From: Candidatus Zixiibacteriota bacterium
GTDB lineage: Bacteria > Zixibacteria > MSB-5A5 > GN15 > FEB-12
Length of the DNA stretch: 64,000 nt
Reading direction: 5' to 3'
NCBI GenBank assembly: GCA_029860345.1
Contig: JAOUBJ010000001.1
Location: 383,089-447,088, forward strand
Part shown: positions 16,419 to 24,513 of the stretch, piece by piece
Layout: each line of letters starts with the position of its first letter
Numbering within the stretch: position 1 is the stretch's first letter
Notes under the pieces: model-generated
What the model was told of the DNA's origin: nothing
Databases searched by the model: none
The model's input: only the letters and a program-made list of their open reading frames with translations
Translations under genes and position numbers: made by a program

Positions 16419-17488
16419 TGATGATTGCCATGGGTGGGTCCAATCACACCACCAAGTGGGCCACGGCCATGAGGGATGTCGGCCACGAAGTCATGCTGGT
16501 AACTTTTTATCCACCTACGCCGATCGAGGGGGTCGATATCCGCCACCTGAAATGCCGCACCCGTCCGGGCATGTTGCTTGAGATCGGGCGCGTGCGCAGG
16601 TTGGCCCAGGAGTTCCGTCCCGCTATCGTGCACGCCCACTACGCCAGCAGTTGCGGCTTCGTCGCCGTGCGCGTAGGAGTCCGGCCGCTAGTGCTTTCGG
16701 TCTGGGGGGATGACATTATAGAATTCCCGCACAGGTCACCTCTCCACCGATGGATAGTGAAGCGGGCGATTATCGGCTCAGACTTTGTCAGCGCCACCAG
16801 CCACATGCTGGCCGAGGAAACAGAACGACTGGTTGGCGGCGCGGTAAAGCCGCGCGTGATTCCGTTCGGCGTGGATTTGAACCGGTTCACTTTCTCGGAA
16901 CGACCCTCGCGGTCGACCGTTCACATCGGCACGGTACGTTGGTTGACGAAAAAGTACGGCCTGGAATACCTTATCCGCGCCTTTGCCCGACTTGCCGCCA
17001 CTCGTGACAACCTGAAGCTGACAATCATCGGGTGGGGACCACTTCGGCCGGAGCTGGAAGGGTTGGCAGGTTCGCTGGGTATTGGAGATCGGGTTACTTT
17101 TACGGGTCGTCTGCCCAACGATGAAGTGGCTCGATGTTTCGAGAGCTTCGATCTTTTTGTCATGCCCTCGGTCAGCCGGGGCGAAACTTTCGGCGTGGCC
17201 GCGGTCGAGGCGATGGCTTCGGGATTGCCCGTGGTGGCTTCGGATATCGGCGGCCTGCCTGAGGTGGTGGCCGACGGCCTGACCGGACGGCTGGCGCCGC
17301 CGGGCGACGTGGAAAGACTGACCGCCGCGCTGGAACACTATGTTGACTCCGAGGAAACTCGGCGGCGGGATGGTCGACTGGGACGCGAGCGGGTGGAAAA
17401 ACTCTTTGACTGGAAACAAAATGTTCAGATGATGTCTGCGTTCTACGCTGAAATCCTGGCCGATCCGCGATGGAGTCTCAAACCATAG
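16409..17488 (+). CDS. Glycosyltransferase family 4
   Basis: Retaining GT-B glycosyltransferase that adds a sugar to a lipid-linked glycan on the cytoplasmic face. The start is ATG 16409 (MRLMMIAMGGSNHTTKWA, 359 aa), behind CAGGA and overlapping the flippase by 10 bases. The frame from 16370 lacks support. N-terminal acceptor domain with VHAHYASSCGFVA; the donor domain has IGTVRWLTKKYGLEYLIRAF, the G-x-G-P-L-R segment, and PSVSRGETFGVAAVEAMASGLPVVASDIGG, with the E-x7-E motif binding the nucleotide sugar. Last gene of the operon; terminator-like structures follow. Donor and acceptor cannot be told from sequence. Confidence 0.9.
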   Translation: MRLMMIAMGGSNHTTKWATAMRDVGHEVMLVTFYPPTPIEGVDIRHLKCRTRPGMLLEIGRVRRLAQEFRPAIVHAHYASSCGFVAVRVGVRPLVLSVWGDDIIEFPHRSPLHRWIVKRAIIGSDFVSATSHMLAEETERLVGGAVKPRVIPFGVDLNRFTFSERPSRSTVHIGTVRWLTKKYGLEYLIRAFARLAATRDNLKLTIIGWGPLRPELEGLAGSLGIGDRVTFTGRLPNDEVARCFESFDLFVMPSVSRGETFGVAAVEAMASGLPVVASDIGGLPEVVADGLTGRLAPPGDVERLTAALEHYVDSEETRRRDGRLGRERVEKLFDWKQNVQMMSAFYAEILADPRWSLKP

Positions 17489-17515
17489 GGCATGTTGATA
17501 AACCTGTGTTCTGTT

Positions 17516-17559
17516 GTGTCGGGTCTTGATCCCGCCCCAGCGGGAGTGTGACCCGACAC
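17516..17559. repeat. Variable-tip hairpin, copy 1
   Basis: Basal stem GTGTCGGGTC/GACCCGACAC, internal loop TTGAT/AGTGT, apical stem CCCGC/GCGGG with loop CCCA. Related copies at 18956 and 19041 keep the base but change the tip. Confidence 0.75.
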
Positions 17560-17576
17560 CGATACATCGGTTTTTT
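17559..17576 (+). terminator. Candidate terminator of the wecB operon
   Basis: CCGA-TACA-TCGG followed directly by TTTTTT, 70 bases past the glycosyltransferase stop. The stem is only four base pairs, but it is stacked on the preceding 44-nt hairpin, which may help. Confidence 0.45.
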
Positions 17577-17657
17577 GCGCTTCGCGTACTGGTGTGCCGC
17601 GTGGTGAAACCGGAGAGAGCCGGCTTGACCGGCCGGCGGGTCACACGAATACCGGTG

Positions 17658-17724
17658 CTGTCAGGTGACTCGCCTGACAGCCAATAGGCTGGATAGCAGG
17701 TGTCGGGCGGGGTCGCCCAACACC
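17658..17724. repeat. Twin-hairpin cassette, copy B
   Basis: A perfect 8-bp hairpin CTGTCAGG/CCTGACAG (17658-17680), then 18 bases, then the same 26-base GGTGT...ACACC hairpin as copy A (17699-17724). Same order and orientation as copy A at 13529. Confidence 0.75.
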
Positions 17725-17794
17725 ACAGGACCCACCGCAACAGGCTGGAGGACTTTGTCAACACTCCCCAATAGCCGGGCGGCGCACTGGTTGA

Positions 17795-17812
17795 ATTATA
17801 CTTGACTTGACC
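17795..17812 (+). promoter_or_regulatory. Candidate -10 region of the membrane-protein gene
   Basis: ATTATACTTGACTTGACC includes TATACT and lies 24 bases before the ATG at 17837. It matches 16 of 18 bases with the site in front of wecB. Confidence 0.3.
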
Positions 17813-17836
17813 ATTCCCCCGACCAAAATTGACGAC

Positions 17837-18946
17837 ATGAAACGCCGTTACCATTTTGACTTTCGTGACATTCTCTGGGCGCCGGCGCGCGCCCTCTCGG
17901 CCAAGAAGATTCTGGTCATGACCCTGGCCCTCTGTCTGGCTATCATCTGCTATGACCTGTTCACCTATTTGGCCCTGGCCATCGCCGGCGAGGGACCGAA
18001 CTATGTTTTCTCGACCGACGGTTTCTTTCCCTTTCAGGTTTTTGCCTTGGGCAGCACTTTCGCCTGGCTGGTTTATGGAATCGGCGTAATCCTGGCGCTG
18101 TTGGCCCTGATGATGGGTTTCACGGCGGTGGCAGCTTTCAACATCGAAGAAGCTCGCGGCAACCGTTTTTTGCACACCCGGCAGGCGCTCAGATTTGCAT
18201 GGCAAAGGCTGCCGCAACTGTTCCTGACCGAACTGGCTCTGGCGCTTTTTGTAGCCTTCATTGTCCTGCTATTTTTTCTGTTCGGATTGATAACGAGGCT
18301 GCCGGTAGTTGGTGAATGGTTTTACGCAATCTTCTTTACACTTCCCGCGTTCATCATTGCCATCCTCACCGTCTTTATCATTGTCGTGTTCCAGGCCTCA
18401 TGGGTCCTTACCCCGGCTGTGGTGGCGGCTGATCGGGTGCGCGAGACGTTCACGGCCATTCTTGAAACGTTCTCGACATTGATAAGGCAGCCGGTACGAT
18501 GGTTATTGTACACCGGCTACTCGCTGGTGGCGGCCAAACTGTGCAGTTTCGTTTATGCCTATTTCTGCTACCGGTCGGTACAGTTTATCGGCTGGGCAGC
18601 TGGGTTGGGCGGCGGGCGACAAACCACCGACCTGATCAAATCGGGACTGTCACACCTCCCGGCCACATCCGACACGGTGCAGGAGACGTTCAACATCTTT
18701 CCCGGCATTGACTGGGGCATCTCGATTGGGCATTGGGCACGCGGCGGTGGTGGGGGGGATACGGTCGGTTACGTCATGGCCTTGATGCTCTTTTTGATTT
18801 TCGCGTCGATCATCGGCTACTTCCTTTCGATTATCGCTACCGGGCAGGCGCGGGCGTATATCGTGATCCGCTATCTGAAAGACAACTACGACCTGACCGC
18901 CGAGCCGCCTTTGTTCTCAGAAGAAGAGCCGGTCACAGATAAATAG
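17837..18946 (+). CDS. Multi-pass membrane protein of unknown function
   Basis: Not recognised. From ATG 17837 it has 369 aa (a TTG at 17807 would add 10). A basic N-terminus (MKRRYHFDFRDILWAPARAL) precedes about seven to eight hydrophobic helices: near residues 26-50, 75-105, 140-165, 175-200, 230-255 and 320-350. A cytoplasmic-looking, Arg-rich segment, EEARGNRFLHTRQALRFAWQRLPQ, lies in the middle. A Gly-rich run (RGGGGGDT) lies before the last helix. The tail is acidic (FSEEEPVTDK). The alternating helix-plus-amphipathic layout recalls glycerophosphoryl- or DUF4013-type membrane proteins, but I cannot assign a family. It stands alone, with palindromes on both sides. Confidence 0.75.
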   Translation: MKRRYHFDFRDILWAPARALSAKKILVMTLALCLAIICYDLFTYLALAIAGEGPNYVFSTDGFFPFQVFALGSTFAWLVYGIGVILALLALMMGFTAVAAFNIEEARGNRFLHTRQALRFAWQRLPQLFLTELALALFVAFIVLLFFLFGLITRLPVVGEWFYAIFFTLPAFIIAILTVFIIVVFQASWVLTPAVVAADRVRETFTAILETFSTLIRQPVRWLLYTGYSLVAAKLCSFVYAYFCYRSVQFIGWAAGLGGGRQTTDLIKSGLSHLPATSDTVQETFNIFPGIDWGISIGHWARGGGGGDTVGYVMALMLFLIFASIIGYFLSIIATGQARAYIVIRYLKDNYDLTAEPPLFSEEEPVTDK

Positions 18947-18955
18947 AATGAACGT

Positions 18956-19084
18956 CTGTCAGGTCACACTCCGCCTTCGGCGGATCAAGACCCGACAGAA
19001 CATTTACGCACTTGACAGAACATGGGAATCGTTGCGTGTTCTGTCGGGTCTTGGTTTTGGCCGGCCAAAATCGTGACCTGACAG
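18956..19084. repeat. 129-nt composite palindrome (variable-tip hairpins, copies 2 and 3)
   Basis: Copy 2 (18956-18998) has basal stem CTGTCAGGTC/GACCCGACAG and tip CCGCC-TTC-GGCGG. Copy 3 (19041-19084) has base CTGTCGGGTC/GACCTGACAG and tip TTTTGGCC/GGCCAAAA. The whole also folds end to end: 18956-18967 pairs with 19073-19084, and 18987-19002 pairs with 19037-19052. It can form two hairpins or one long cruciform. Copy 2 is inverted relative to copy 1. Confidence 0.8.
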
Positions 19085-19142
19085 AGATTCTCACAATCTA
19101 TAAGGCTCCATTTGCTTTCGAATTCCGCTTGCAATTCATTCC

Positions 19143-20006
19143 GTGCAACTCAATATTCCCCCCATGCAAACCATCCGCTCGATAAAGAAGATGCAGCTGG
19201 CGTCACGCATGTTGTCAGCCAAAAGTAAGACAATCGGACTGGTGCCGACCATGGGCTTTCTGCATGAAGGCCATCTGTCGTTGATACGACGGGCGAAAAA
19301 AGCAGCCGATGTGGTCATCGTGACTATCTTCGTCAACCCAACCCAATTCGCACCCAACGAAGACCTCGACAAATACCCCCGCGATGAAAAAGGGGATATC
19401 AAAAAGATCAAACAGGCCGGTGGCGATATTGTGTTCATCCCGAAAGCGTCGGACATTTACCCGATTGACTTTCAGACTTATGTTACGGTCGAGAAGCTGA
19501 CTAAGGGACTTGAAAGCAGCGCACGGCCAACACACTTTCGCGGCGTGACAACGATCGTGGCCAAACTGTTCAACATCACCCGCCCCGACGTTGCGGTTTT
19601 CGGCATGAAAGACTTTCAACAGGCGCAGGTGCTCAAACAGATGACCCGCGACTTAGGCTGGCCGATCAAGTTGATCGTCGCACCTACTCTGCGTGAAAAG
19701 GACGGCCTGGCTATGTCATCACGCAACAAGTACCTCACCGATCAGAAGCGAACCGAAGCACGCTGTCTTATCTATGCTCTGCGCAGCGCCAAGGCGATGG
19801 TCGCAAGCGGAGCGGTGGATACCAAGAAGATCAGGCGCGAGATGCGGGCCGCTATCAAAGCGACTTGTGTGGGCGCGAAGGTCGACTACATTGCTTTCAC
19901 CGACGCTGCTACTCTTCGACCTCTGTCCAAAGTGACTAAAGGCACCGTTTGTTCGTTAGCTGTCAAAGTGCACGGTGTCCGGTTGATCGACAACATGAAG
20001 CTGTAG
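19143..20006 (+). CDS. panC: Pantothenate synthetase
   Basis: Condenses pantoate and beta-alanine with ATP to give pantothenate for coenzyme A; cytoplasmic. 287 aa from GTG 19143; an ATG at 19164 is an equally good start, and neither has a clear Shine-Dalgarno sequence. Family motifs are VPTMGFLHEGHLSLI (ATP site with the HxGH equivalent), VVTIFVNPTQFAPNEDLDKYPR, FRGVTTIVAKLFN, VFGMKDFQQAQVLKQM and GLAMSSRNKYL (the KMSKS-like SSRN). No panB or panD is nearby. Confidence 0.96.
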   Translation: MQLNIPPMQTIRSIKKMQLASRMLSAKSKTIGLVPTMGFLHEGHLSLIRRAKKAADVVIVTIFVNPTQFAPNEDLDKYPRDEKGDIKKIKQAGGDIVFIPKASDIYPIDFQTYVTVEKLTKGLESSARPTHFRGVTTIVAKLFNITRPDVAVFGMKDFQQAQVLKQMTRDLGWPIKLIVAPTLREKDGLAMSSRNKYLTDQKRTEARCLIYALRSAKAMVASGAVDTKKIRREMRAAIKATCVGAKVDYIAFTDAATLRPLSKVTKGTVCSLAVKVHGVRLIDNMKL

Positions 20007-20038
20007 AATTGTCGGTCACTCTGAGCATCCCACAACCT

Positions 20039-20062
20039 CACCCTGAGCGGAGTCGAAGGGTG
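20039..20062. repeat. Constant-loop hairpin unit
   Basis: CACCC, core TGAGCGGAGTCGAA, GGGTG: a perfect five-pair stem around the shared core. Confidence 0.75.
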
Positions 20063-20067
20063 ACACT

Positions 20068-20091
20068 GTCAGGATCACAAGGATTCCTGAC
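20068..20091. repeat. GTCAGG-type hairpin followed by CTACAAGA
   Basis: GTCAGGAT pairs with ATTCCTGAC across a CACAAGG loop, and CTACAAGAT follows. The same base and tail occur at 53158-53222. Confidence 0.6.
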
Positions 20092-20198
20092 CTACAAGAT
20101 GAGATTGCCGCGCTCATCCGCGAAGCGCGGTTTCGCTCGCAATGACCCGAAACTGAATTCGGCTTAACAACGGCGGGTCCTGACATCCCGCGGCAGGC

Positions 20199-20234
20199 AA
20201 AAAAATGACCGCTGGGTCGGGCAAAACCCAGCGG
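20199..20234 (-). terminator. Rho-independent terminator of the flagellin gene
   Basis: On the minus strand, 50 bases past the flagellin stop, CCGCTGGGT pairs with ACCCAGCGG (nine perfect pairs) across an eight-base loop. CATTTTTTT follows (T-run at 20205-20199). A second small hairpin GGCTAT/ATAGCC lies at 20244-20258, between stop and terminator. Confidence 0.85.
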
Positions 20235-20283
20235 CCTTCCACAGGCTATCCTATAGCCAGGGGAGGGAGGTGTTTTTACTCGG

Positions 20284-21054
20284 CTACTTTGTGCCCAGCA
20301 TTCTCAACACCGAGTTGGCCTGAATCCTGGTGTGCGACATCAAAGCCAGCGATGACTGCACCTTAATCATTTCACCCACCATCGTTGCCACTTCCAGAGC
20401 ATAGTCGGCATCGCGATGCAGCGACTCGGCCGCCTGTAAGTTCTGCGCCGTGATCTCAAGTGAGGAACGTCGCGACTCCAAATCGTACTTTTGGGTCGCC
20501 CCCAATTCAATCTGCACCGAATCCAGTTCGGCGATAGCGTCATCAATAACCGCAATAGATGCTTCGGCCGCCTCGGCGCTGGACAGATCGACGTTTTCGA
20601 GTTTGCTCACATCGGCCGGCGCCCCTTCGGAACCATCGAGCATGTTGGTACCATTGTAGACCGCACTGTCGGCGGTGTGGTTGTAGTTATCGACGATATA
20701 CTCCCCCGCCTGGGCGAGAGCCGCCTGAGAAGTGTCGTCGTTGAATCCCTCACTGGCGGCGCTGACGGCCAGGCCGCGCAACTCGGTCAACTGACTCCTC
20801 ATCTCACCAACCGTCGATGATGCGGTCTCGTACTTATTAATCAGGTGCGAGGTGTTCTCTATTTCTTGATTGAGAGACCCTATCTGGGCTCGAAACTGCT
20901 CGGAGATTACCAGCCCGGCCGGATCGTCTGAAGCCCTGTTGATTTTCAGACCGGATGTCAGTTTCTCCATACTCATGTACAGATTCGAGTAACTGTCGGC
21001 GGTCTTTCTTGCCACGCTCAAGGTGGCCAGATTAGTGTTAATACTGATGCCCAT
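20284..21054 (-). CDS. fliC: Flagellin (short, D0/D1 only)
   Basis: Structural subunit of the flagellar filament, exported through the flagellar type III apparatus. The start is ATG 21054 (256 aa): AAGGAGG stands four bases before it, and MGISINTNLATLSVARK is the normal start. The N-terminal D0/D1 (residues 1-140) has MEKLTSGLKINRASDDPAGLVISEQFRAQI in segments; the C-terminal D1/D0 ends with AESLHRDADYALEVATMVGEMIKVQSSLALMSHTRIQANSVLRMLGTK-type heptads. Almost no variable D2/D3 domain separates them, so the filament would be thin and smooth. No other flagellar gene is in the window. A TTGACA at 21156-21151 has no clear -10, and no sigma-28 box is evident. A hook-associated protein is less likely. 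Confidence 0.93.
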   Translation of the reverse strand: MGISINTNLATLSVARKTADSYSNLYMSMEKLTSGLKINRASDDPAGLVISEQFRAQIGSLNQEIENTSHLINKYETASSTVGEMRSQLTELRGLAVSAASEGFNDDTSQAALAQAGEYIVDNYNHTADSAVYNGTNMLDGSEGAPADVSKLENVDLSSAEAAEASIAVIDDAIAELDSVQIELGATQKYDLESRRSSLEITAQNLQAAESLHRDADYALEVATMVGEMIKVQSSLALMSHTRIQANSVLRMLGTK

Positions 21055-21345
21055 GCGCCCTCCTTTCGAGGCAGCCATCAGTGGCTGAGTTCCTTCAAGG
21101 TTGAATACAGCAGCCTGCGTGCCGAACGGTTACCGTCGTAAGCCTGTGCGTGTCAACTCGTTAGGCGACACGAGCTGAATCGCAATATGCGAATGTATCG
21201 TCTCGTGCCCATTGTCTGTAGGTCGGTCAACCCAAACGAACGGCGCACGCCAGGCGGTGAGACTTCCGGAGGCGGCAACTTCAATCGTCCAACTGCGTAT
21301 AGCCGTATTAATGTACGAACCGCAAACAACTTCAACTCGATCACG
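21055..21345. other. Divergent regulatory gap, flagellin / ABC transporter
   Basis: A 291-bp region with the strong flagellin ribosome site at its left end. The ABC gene frame is open back to 21187, but that segment has no similarity to ABC proteins and is treated as leader. Confidence 0.45.
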
Positions 21346-22266
21346 ATGGTATCTGCGTCCGTTATCGCAACCAGCCGACTGACTCGTCGCTACGGCAGCC
21401 TGGTGGCTGTGGACGCCCTGGACCTGACCGTTCCGGAAGGGTGTGTCTACGGCTTTCTGGGTCCCAACGGTTCCGGCAAAACCACCACCGTTCGGATGTT
21501 GCTTGGATTGATTGGCCAGGACTCAGGCTCCGTGTCCATTTTCGGCGGGAATCTGAAGACTGATCGACGAACGATTCTCAGTCAGGTCGGCGCCATGGTG
21601 GAGCAGCCGTCATTGTACATGCATCTTACCGGACGAGAGAATCTCGAAATCCATCGGCGATTATTGGGATTGAATAATGATCGGATCGATCAGTCCCTTC
21701 GGATCGTTGAGATGGATGATGCTGCCGACCGCCCGGTGCGCACATACTCGCTGGGTATGAAACAGCGGATGGGATTGGCCCTGGCTTTGCTGGCCGAGCC
21801 GAAGTTGCTGATTCTGGACGAACCGACCAACGGGCTGGACCCGCAGGGCATTATCAAGATGCGCGATCTTATCAAACGGCTACCTCATCAGATGGGTGCT
21901 TCCGTCTTTTTGTGCAGCCATCTGCTGACCGAAGTCGAGCAGGTCGCCGACTATGTCGGCATTATAAACCAGGGCAATCTGCTGTTTGAGGGAACGTTGG
22001 ATCAACTCAGAGATCGACAGCAGCGAGTAGTTCGGCTGCGAGCCGACCGACCTGATGAGTGTCTTAGCCTGTTGAATGAAAACGGGTGGTCGGCGCACCT
22101 TGGGCCGGATTGTATGATTGAAATTGGCGTGGCTGAGTTCGACCAAGCGGCGGAGATTAACAAACTGTTGACCGGGGTCGGCATCAGTGTTTATGAACTG
22201 CGCCCGGTCAATCCTTCGCTTGAGTCCCTTTTTCTCAAAATGACCGCAAACTCCGGGGACACTTAG
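21346..22266 (+). CDS. ABC transporter ATP-binding protein (BcrA-like)
   Basis: ATPase of an ABC-2 exporter, 306 aa from ATG 21346 (VSASVIATSRLTRRYGSLVAVDAL). The frame extends upstream to 21187 without homology. Walker A GPNGSGKTT is near residue 40; Q-loop MVEQPSLY; signature YSLGMKQRMGLALALL, the variant usual in the BcrA/CcmA-like drug and lantibiotic class; Walker B LLILDEPTNGLDP; H-loop CSHLL. The C-terminal 90 residues form the regulatory tail of this class. It is followed by its permease after one base (GGACACTTAG then GATG). Likely exports or confers resistance to a peptide or lipid; substrate unknown. Confidence 0.93.
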   Translation: MVSASVIATSRLTRRYGSLVAVDALDLTVPEGCVYGFLGPNGSGKTTTVRMLLGLIGQDSGSVSIFGGNLKTDRRTILSQVGAMVEQPSLYMHLTGRENLEIHRRLLGLNNDRIDQSLRIVEMDDAADRPVRTYSLGMKQRMGLALALLAEPKLLILDEPTNGLDPQGIIKMRDLIKRLPHQMGASVFLCSHLLTEVEQVADYVGIINQGNLLFEGTLDQLRDRQQRVVRLRADRPDECLSLLNENGWSAHLGPDCMIEIGVAEFDQAAEINKLLTGVGISVYELRPVNPSLESLFLKMTANSGDT

Positions 22267-22267
22267 G

Positions 22268-23017
22268 ATGCATGATTTCACGCGGGCGTTAAGTGCGGAA
22301 CTGTTGAAAGCGCGTCGCACCGCCGCCTTGTGGGTAGCCATTTTGGCGCCGTTGTTGGTTGTCGGCATCCAGACCATAGTCATGTCACAGATCGACCAGC
22401 CGACCTGGGGCGCGGACAACGCCTGGGTATGGCTGCAGCGATCAACCGGCGCCATGTGGGCATTGTTTGTGTTCCCGATGCTGATCGCGCTGATTACTAC
22501 ACTGACCAATGCCCACGAGCACAACTCACGCGGGTGGAAACAACTCTTCGCCTTACCGGTGAATCGCCAGGCCGTTTATCTGGCCAAGCTGGCCCTGAGT
22601 TGTGGGTTATTGCTCATCGCCACGATGGTACTGTGGGGTTCGTATCTGACCGCCGGTTGGGTTATGAGTGTTATCAAACCGGATTTCGGTCTGGGGGCGC
22701 CTGCTCCGATGGCTCAGACGCTACTGACGTTCGTGCAAATCTTTTCGGCGGCCGGTCTCTTGATTTCATTGCACCACTGGATCTCGGCGCGTTACGCATC
22801 GTTCGCGATTGCAATCGGAGTCGGCGTGGCCGGTACTTTCATTGGCATGGTGCAGGCGAAAGGTTTGTTCCAGAAACTCTTTCCGTGGAAACTGCCGATG
22901 AATATTCAGTCGAATGACCCTGACATGATACCAATCGCCCTGCTGGTCGGTATCCTGGGTGGGTTAGCGCTGGCCGTTATCGGGAGTATCAGTTACTGCC
23001 GCCGCGACGTTGTGTAG
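22268..23017 (+). CDS. ABC-2 type permease
   Basis: Membrane partner of the preceding ATPase, 249 aa with about six helices: near residues 17-38, 60-82, 105-130, 150-170, 178-198 and 222-243. The N-terminal ALSAELLKARRTAALWVAILAP is the amphipathic start common in ABC-2/BcrB and lantibiotic-immunity permeases. The middle has NAHEHNSRGWKQLFALPVNRQAVYLAKL, the coupling-helix region. One base separates it from the ATPase. It converges on ftsZ; a GCCGGCGG/CCGCCGGC hairpin at 23044-23087 lies between them without a T-run. Confidence 0.88.
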   Translation: MHDFTRALSAELLKARRTAALWVAILAPLLVVGIQTIVMSQIDQPTWGADNAWVWLQRSTGAMWALFVFPMLIALITTLTNAHEHNSRGWKQLFALPVNRQAVYLAKLALSCGLLLIATMVLWGSYLTAGWVMSVIKPDFGLGAPAPMAQTLLTFVQIFSAAGLLISLHHWISARYASFAIAIGVGVAGTFIGMVQAKGLFQKLFPWKLPMNIQSNDPDMIPIALLVGILGGLALAVIGSISYCRRDVV

Positions 23018-23197
23018 GTTTTGTGTCTTGGGATCACTCAATCGCCGGCGGTACATTTCCCGCCCCAAAAAGGACAGCGCCGCCGGCTGGGTAGGTCCGG
23101 CAGCGCTGCAGTGGAGGAACCAAGTATCATATAGAGCCCGCCGACTGGCGGCGTCTCCAATATGCCTTTGAGATATCTGTCGATGAAGACAGACTAA

Positions 23198-24487
23198 TTA
23201 GTTATTCTCATCCAATCTCCTGATATAGGCCGGGATGGTCAGATCATCTTCGGAAAACATCGGAACACGATTGCGCGTAACCCCGGTGCCGCCGTTGCCG
23301 CCGGATATTCGCGGATTGTCGCTGAACGAAGGAACGGAATCCTCCTCATTGGTACCAGCCGCCATGGCTTGAGCCGGATCGACCGGCTGCGCCTCTACAT
23401 GTGGATGTTGCTGTAGAACCACTGCGTTGTCCGGGAAGAGCGACATCGGTTTGCCGGGCCCGGCCGGCTGTTGCTGTGTCTTCGTTCTCTGTATAACCGG
23501 CTGTTTGGAGTCGGTTTCACCGATACCGGTAGCAATTACCGTGACTCGCATCTGGTTGTCCATGCTCGGATCAATCACGGCGCCGAAAATGATATTGGCA
23601 TCACTGCCCGCTTCTTCATAGATCAGCGAGGTAGCCGTGTTAACATCGAACAGCGTCATGTCCTGCCCACCCGTGACATTGATGAGTACGCCATGGGCGC
23701 CGCCGATAGCGACATCCTCCAGGAGGGGTGAAGAAATCGCCTGGCGGGCCGCATCGGTTGACTTATCATCACCAGTGCCAAAGCCGGTGCCCATGATGGC
23801 GTTGCCCATTTCCAGCATAACCGTGCGAACATCGGCAAAGTCACAGTTGATCAGGCCGGGAATGGTTATCAGGTCGGAGATACCTTTGGTTGCCTGGTGC
23901 AGAATCTCATCGGCGATGGCAAAGGCTTCGGTCAGTTTGGTCCGTTTGTCGACGATCTGAAGCAAGCGTTCGTTGGGGATAGTGATCAGCGTATCCACCT
24001 TCGCCTTCACTTCGTCCAGTCCCTGATTGGCGCGCTGGATACGTTTGTTACCTTCGAACCTGAATGGACGGGTCACGATGGCAACTGTCAGGGCACCGGC
24101 GGCCTTGGCGATTTCGGCCACAACCGGCGCCCCGCCGGTTCCGGTGCCGCCCCCCATACCGGCGGTAATAAACACCATGTTGGGGCTGCCGATTGCCTCG
24201 GCCACCGCCTGACGGCTCTCTTCCATGGCACGCATCCCCACCAGGGGATCGGCTCCGGCACCCAGCCCGCCGGTGACCTCATGACCGATCTGAATCTTCG
24301 TGTCGGCCAGTGCCTGATCCAGCACCTGGGAGTCGGTGTTGACACAGATGAACTCGACTCCTTTGAGACCGGACTCGATCATGCGATTGACGGCGTTCCC
24401 ACCGCCACCGCCGACGCCGACTACCTTTATGTTGGCGTAGCCGATGAAATCGTCAGCGAAGTTGAACTTGTGTTTTGTTTCTGCCAC
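23198..24487 (-). CDS. ftsZ: Cell division protein FtsZ
   Basis: Tubulin-like GTPase that forms the division ring. The start is set at GTG 24487 (429 aa) because AAGGAGG lies eight bases upstream. A longer frame from 24535 would overlap ftsA. GTPase domain: [17 protein letters not shown], the tubulin signature [12 protein letters not shown], and the T7-loop DFADVRTVM. The C-terminal linker is about 90 residues, rich in Pro, Gln and Asn. The end is [14 protein letters not shown], the conserved peptide that binds FtsA. Last gene of the dcw cluster, 26 bases after ftsA. No terminator with a T-run is seen downstream. Confidence 0.97.
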   Translation of the reverse strand: MAETKHKFNFADDFIGYANIKVVGVGGGGGNAVNRMIESGLKGVEFICVNTDSQVLDQALADTKIQIGHEVTGGLGAGADPLVGMRAMEESRQAVAEAIGSPNMVFITAGMGGGTGTGGAPVVAEIAKAAGALTVAIVTRPFRFEGNKRIQRANQGLDEVKAKVDTLITIPNERLLQIVDKRTKLTEAFAIADEILHQATKGISDLITIPGLINCDFADVRTVMLEMGNAIMGTGFGTGDDKSTDAARQAISSPLLEDVAIGGAHGVLINVTGGQDMTLFDVNTATSLIYEEAGSDANIIFGAVIDPSMDNQMRVTVIATGIGETDSKQPVIQRTKTQQQPAGPGKPMSLFPDNAVVLQQHPHVEAQPVDPAQAMAAGTNEEDSVPSFSDNPRISGGNGGTGVTRNRVPMFSEDDLTIPAYIRRLDENN

Positions 24488-24513
24488 GACTTGTTCCTCC
24501 TTGAACAGGCTAT

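Larger units (their letters stand above)
17489..17836. other. Intergenic gap rich in hairpins
   Basis: A 348-bp gap with no gene. In order it holds a variable-tip hairpin (17516-17559), a short terminator-like hairpin with six T (17559-17576), the second twin-hairpin cassette (17658-17724) and a -10-like box at 17795. Confidence 0.6.
20007..20198. other. Repeat-bearing gap between panC and flagellin
   Basis: Holds a constant-loop hairpin (20039-20062) and a GTCAGGAT/ATTCCTGAC hairpin (20068-20091), then AT-poor filler with no coding signal. Confidence 0.55.

Noticed and set aside
13747-17488. Mobile element carrying the glycan operon
   Set aside because: Direct repeats flank it, but there is no transposase, integrase, target-site duplication or terminal inverted repeat, so only the recombination idea is kept as a finding.
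16778-18217. A 479-codon minus-strand open frame
   Set aside because: It runs antisense to the glycosyltransferase and into the membrane-protein gene, crosses repeat hairpins, and has Arg/His/Gln-rich composition with no recognisable motif.
23044-23087. Rho-independent terminator after ftsZ or the ABC permease
   Set aside because: The GCCGGCGG/CCGCCGGC stem is good, but the 28-base loop is long and no T-run follows on either strand.
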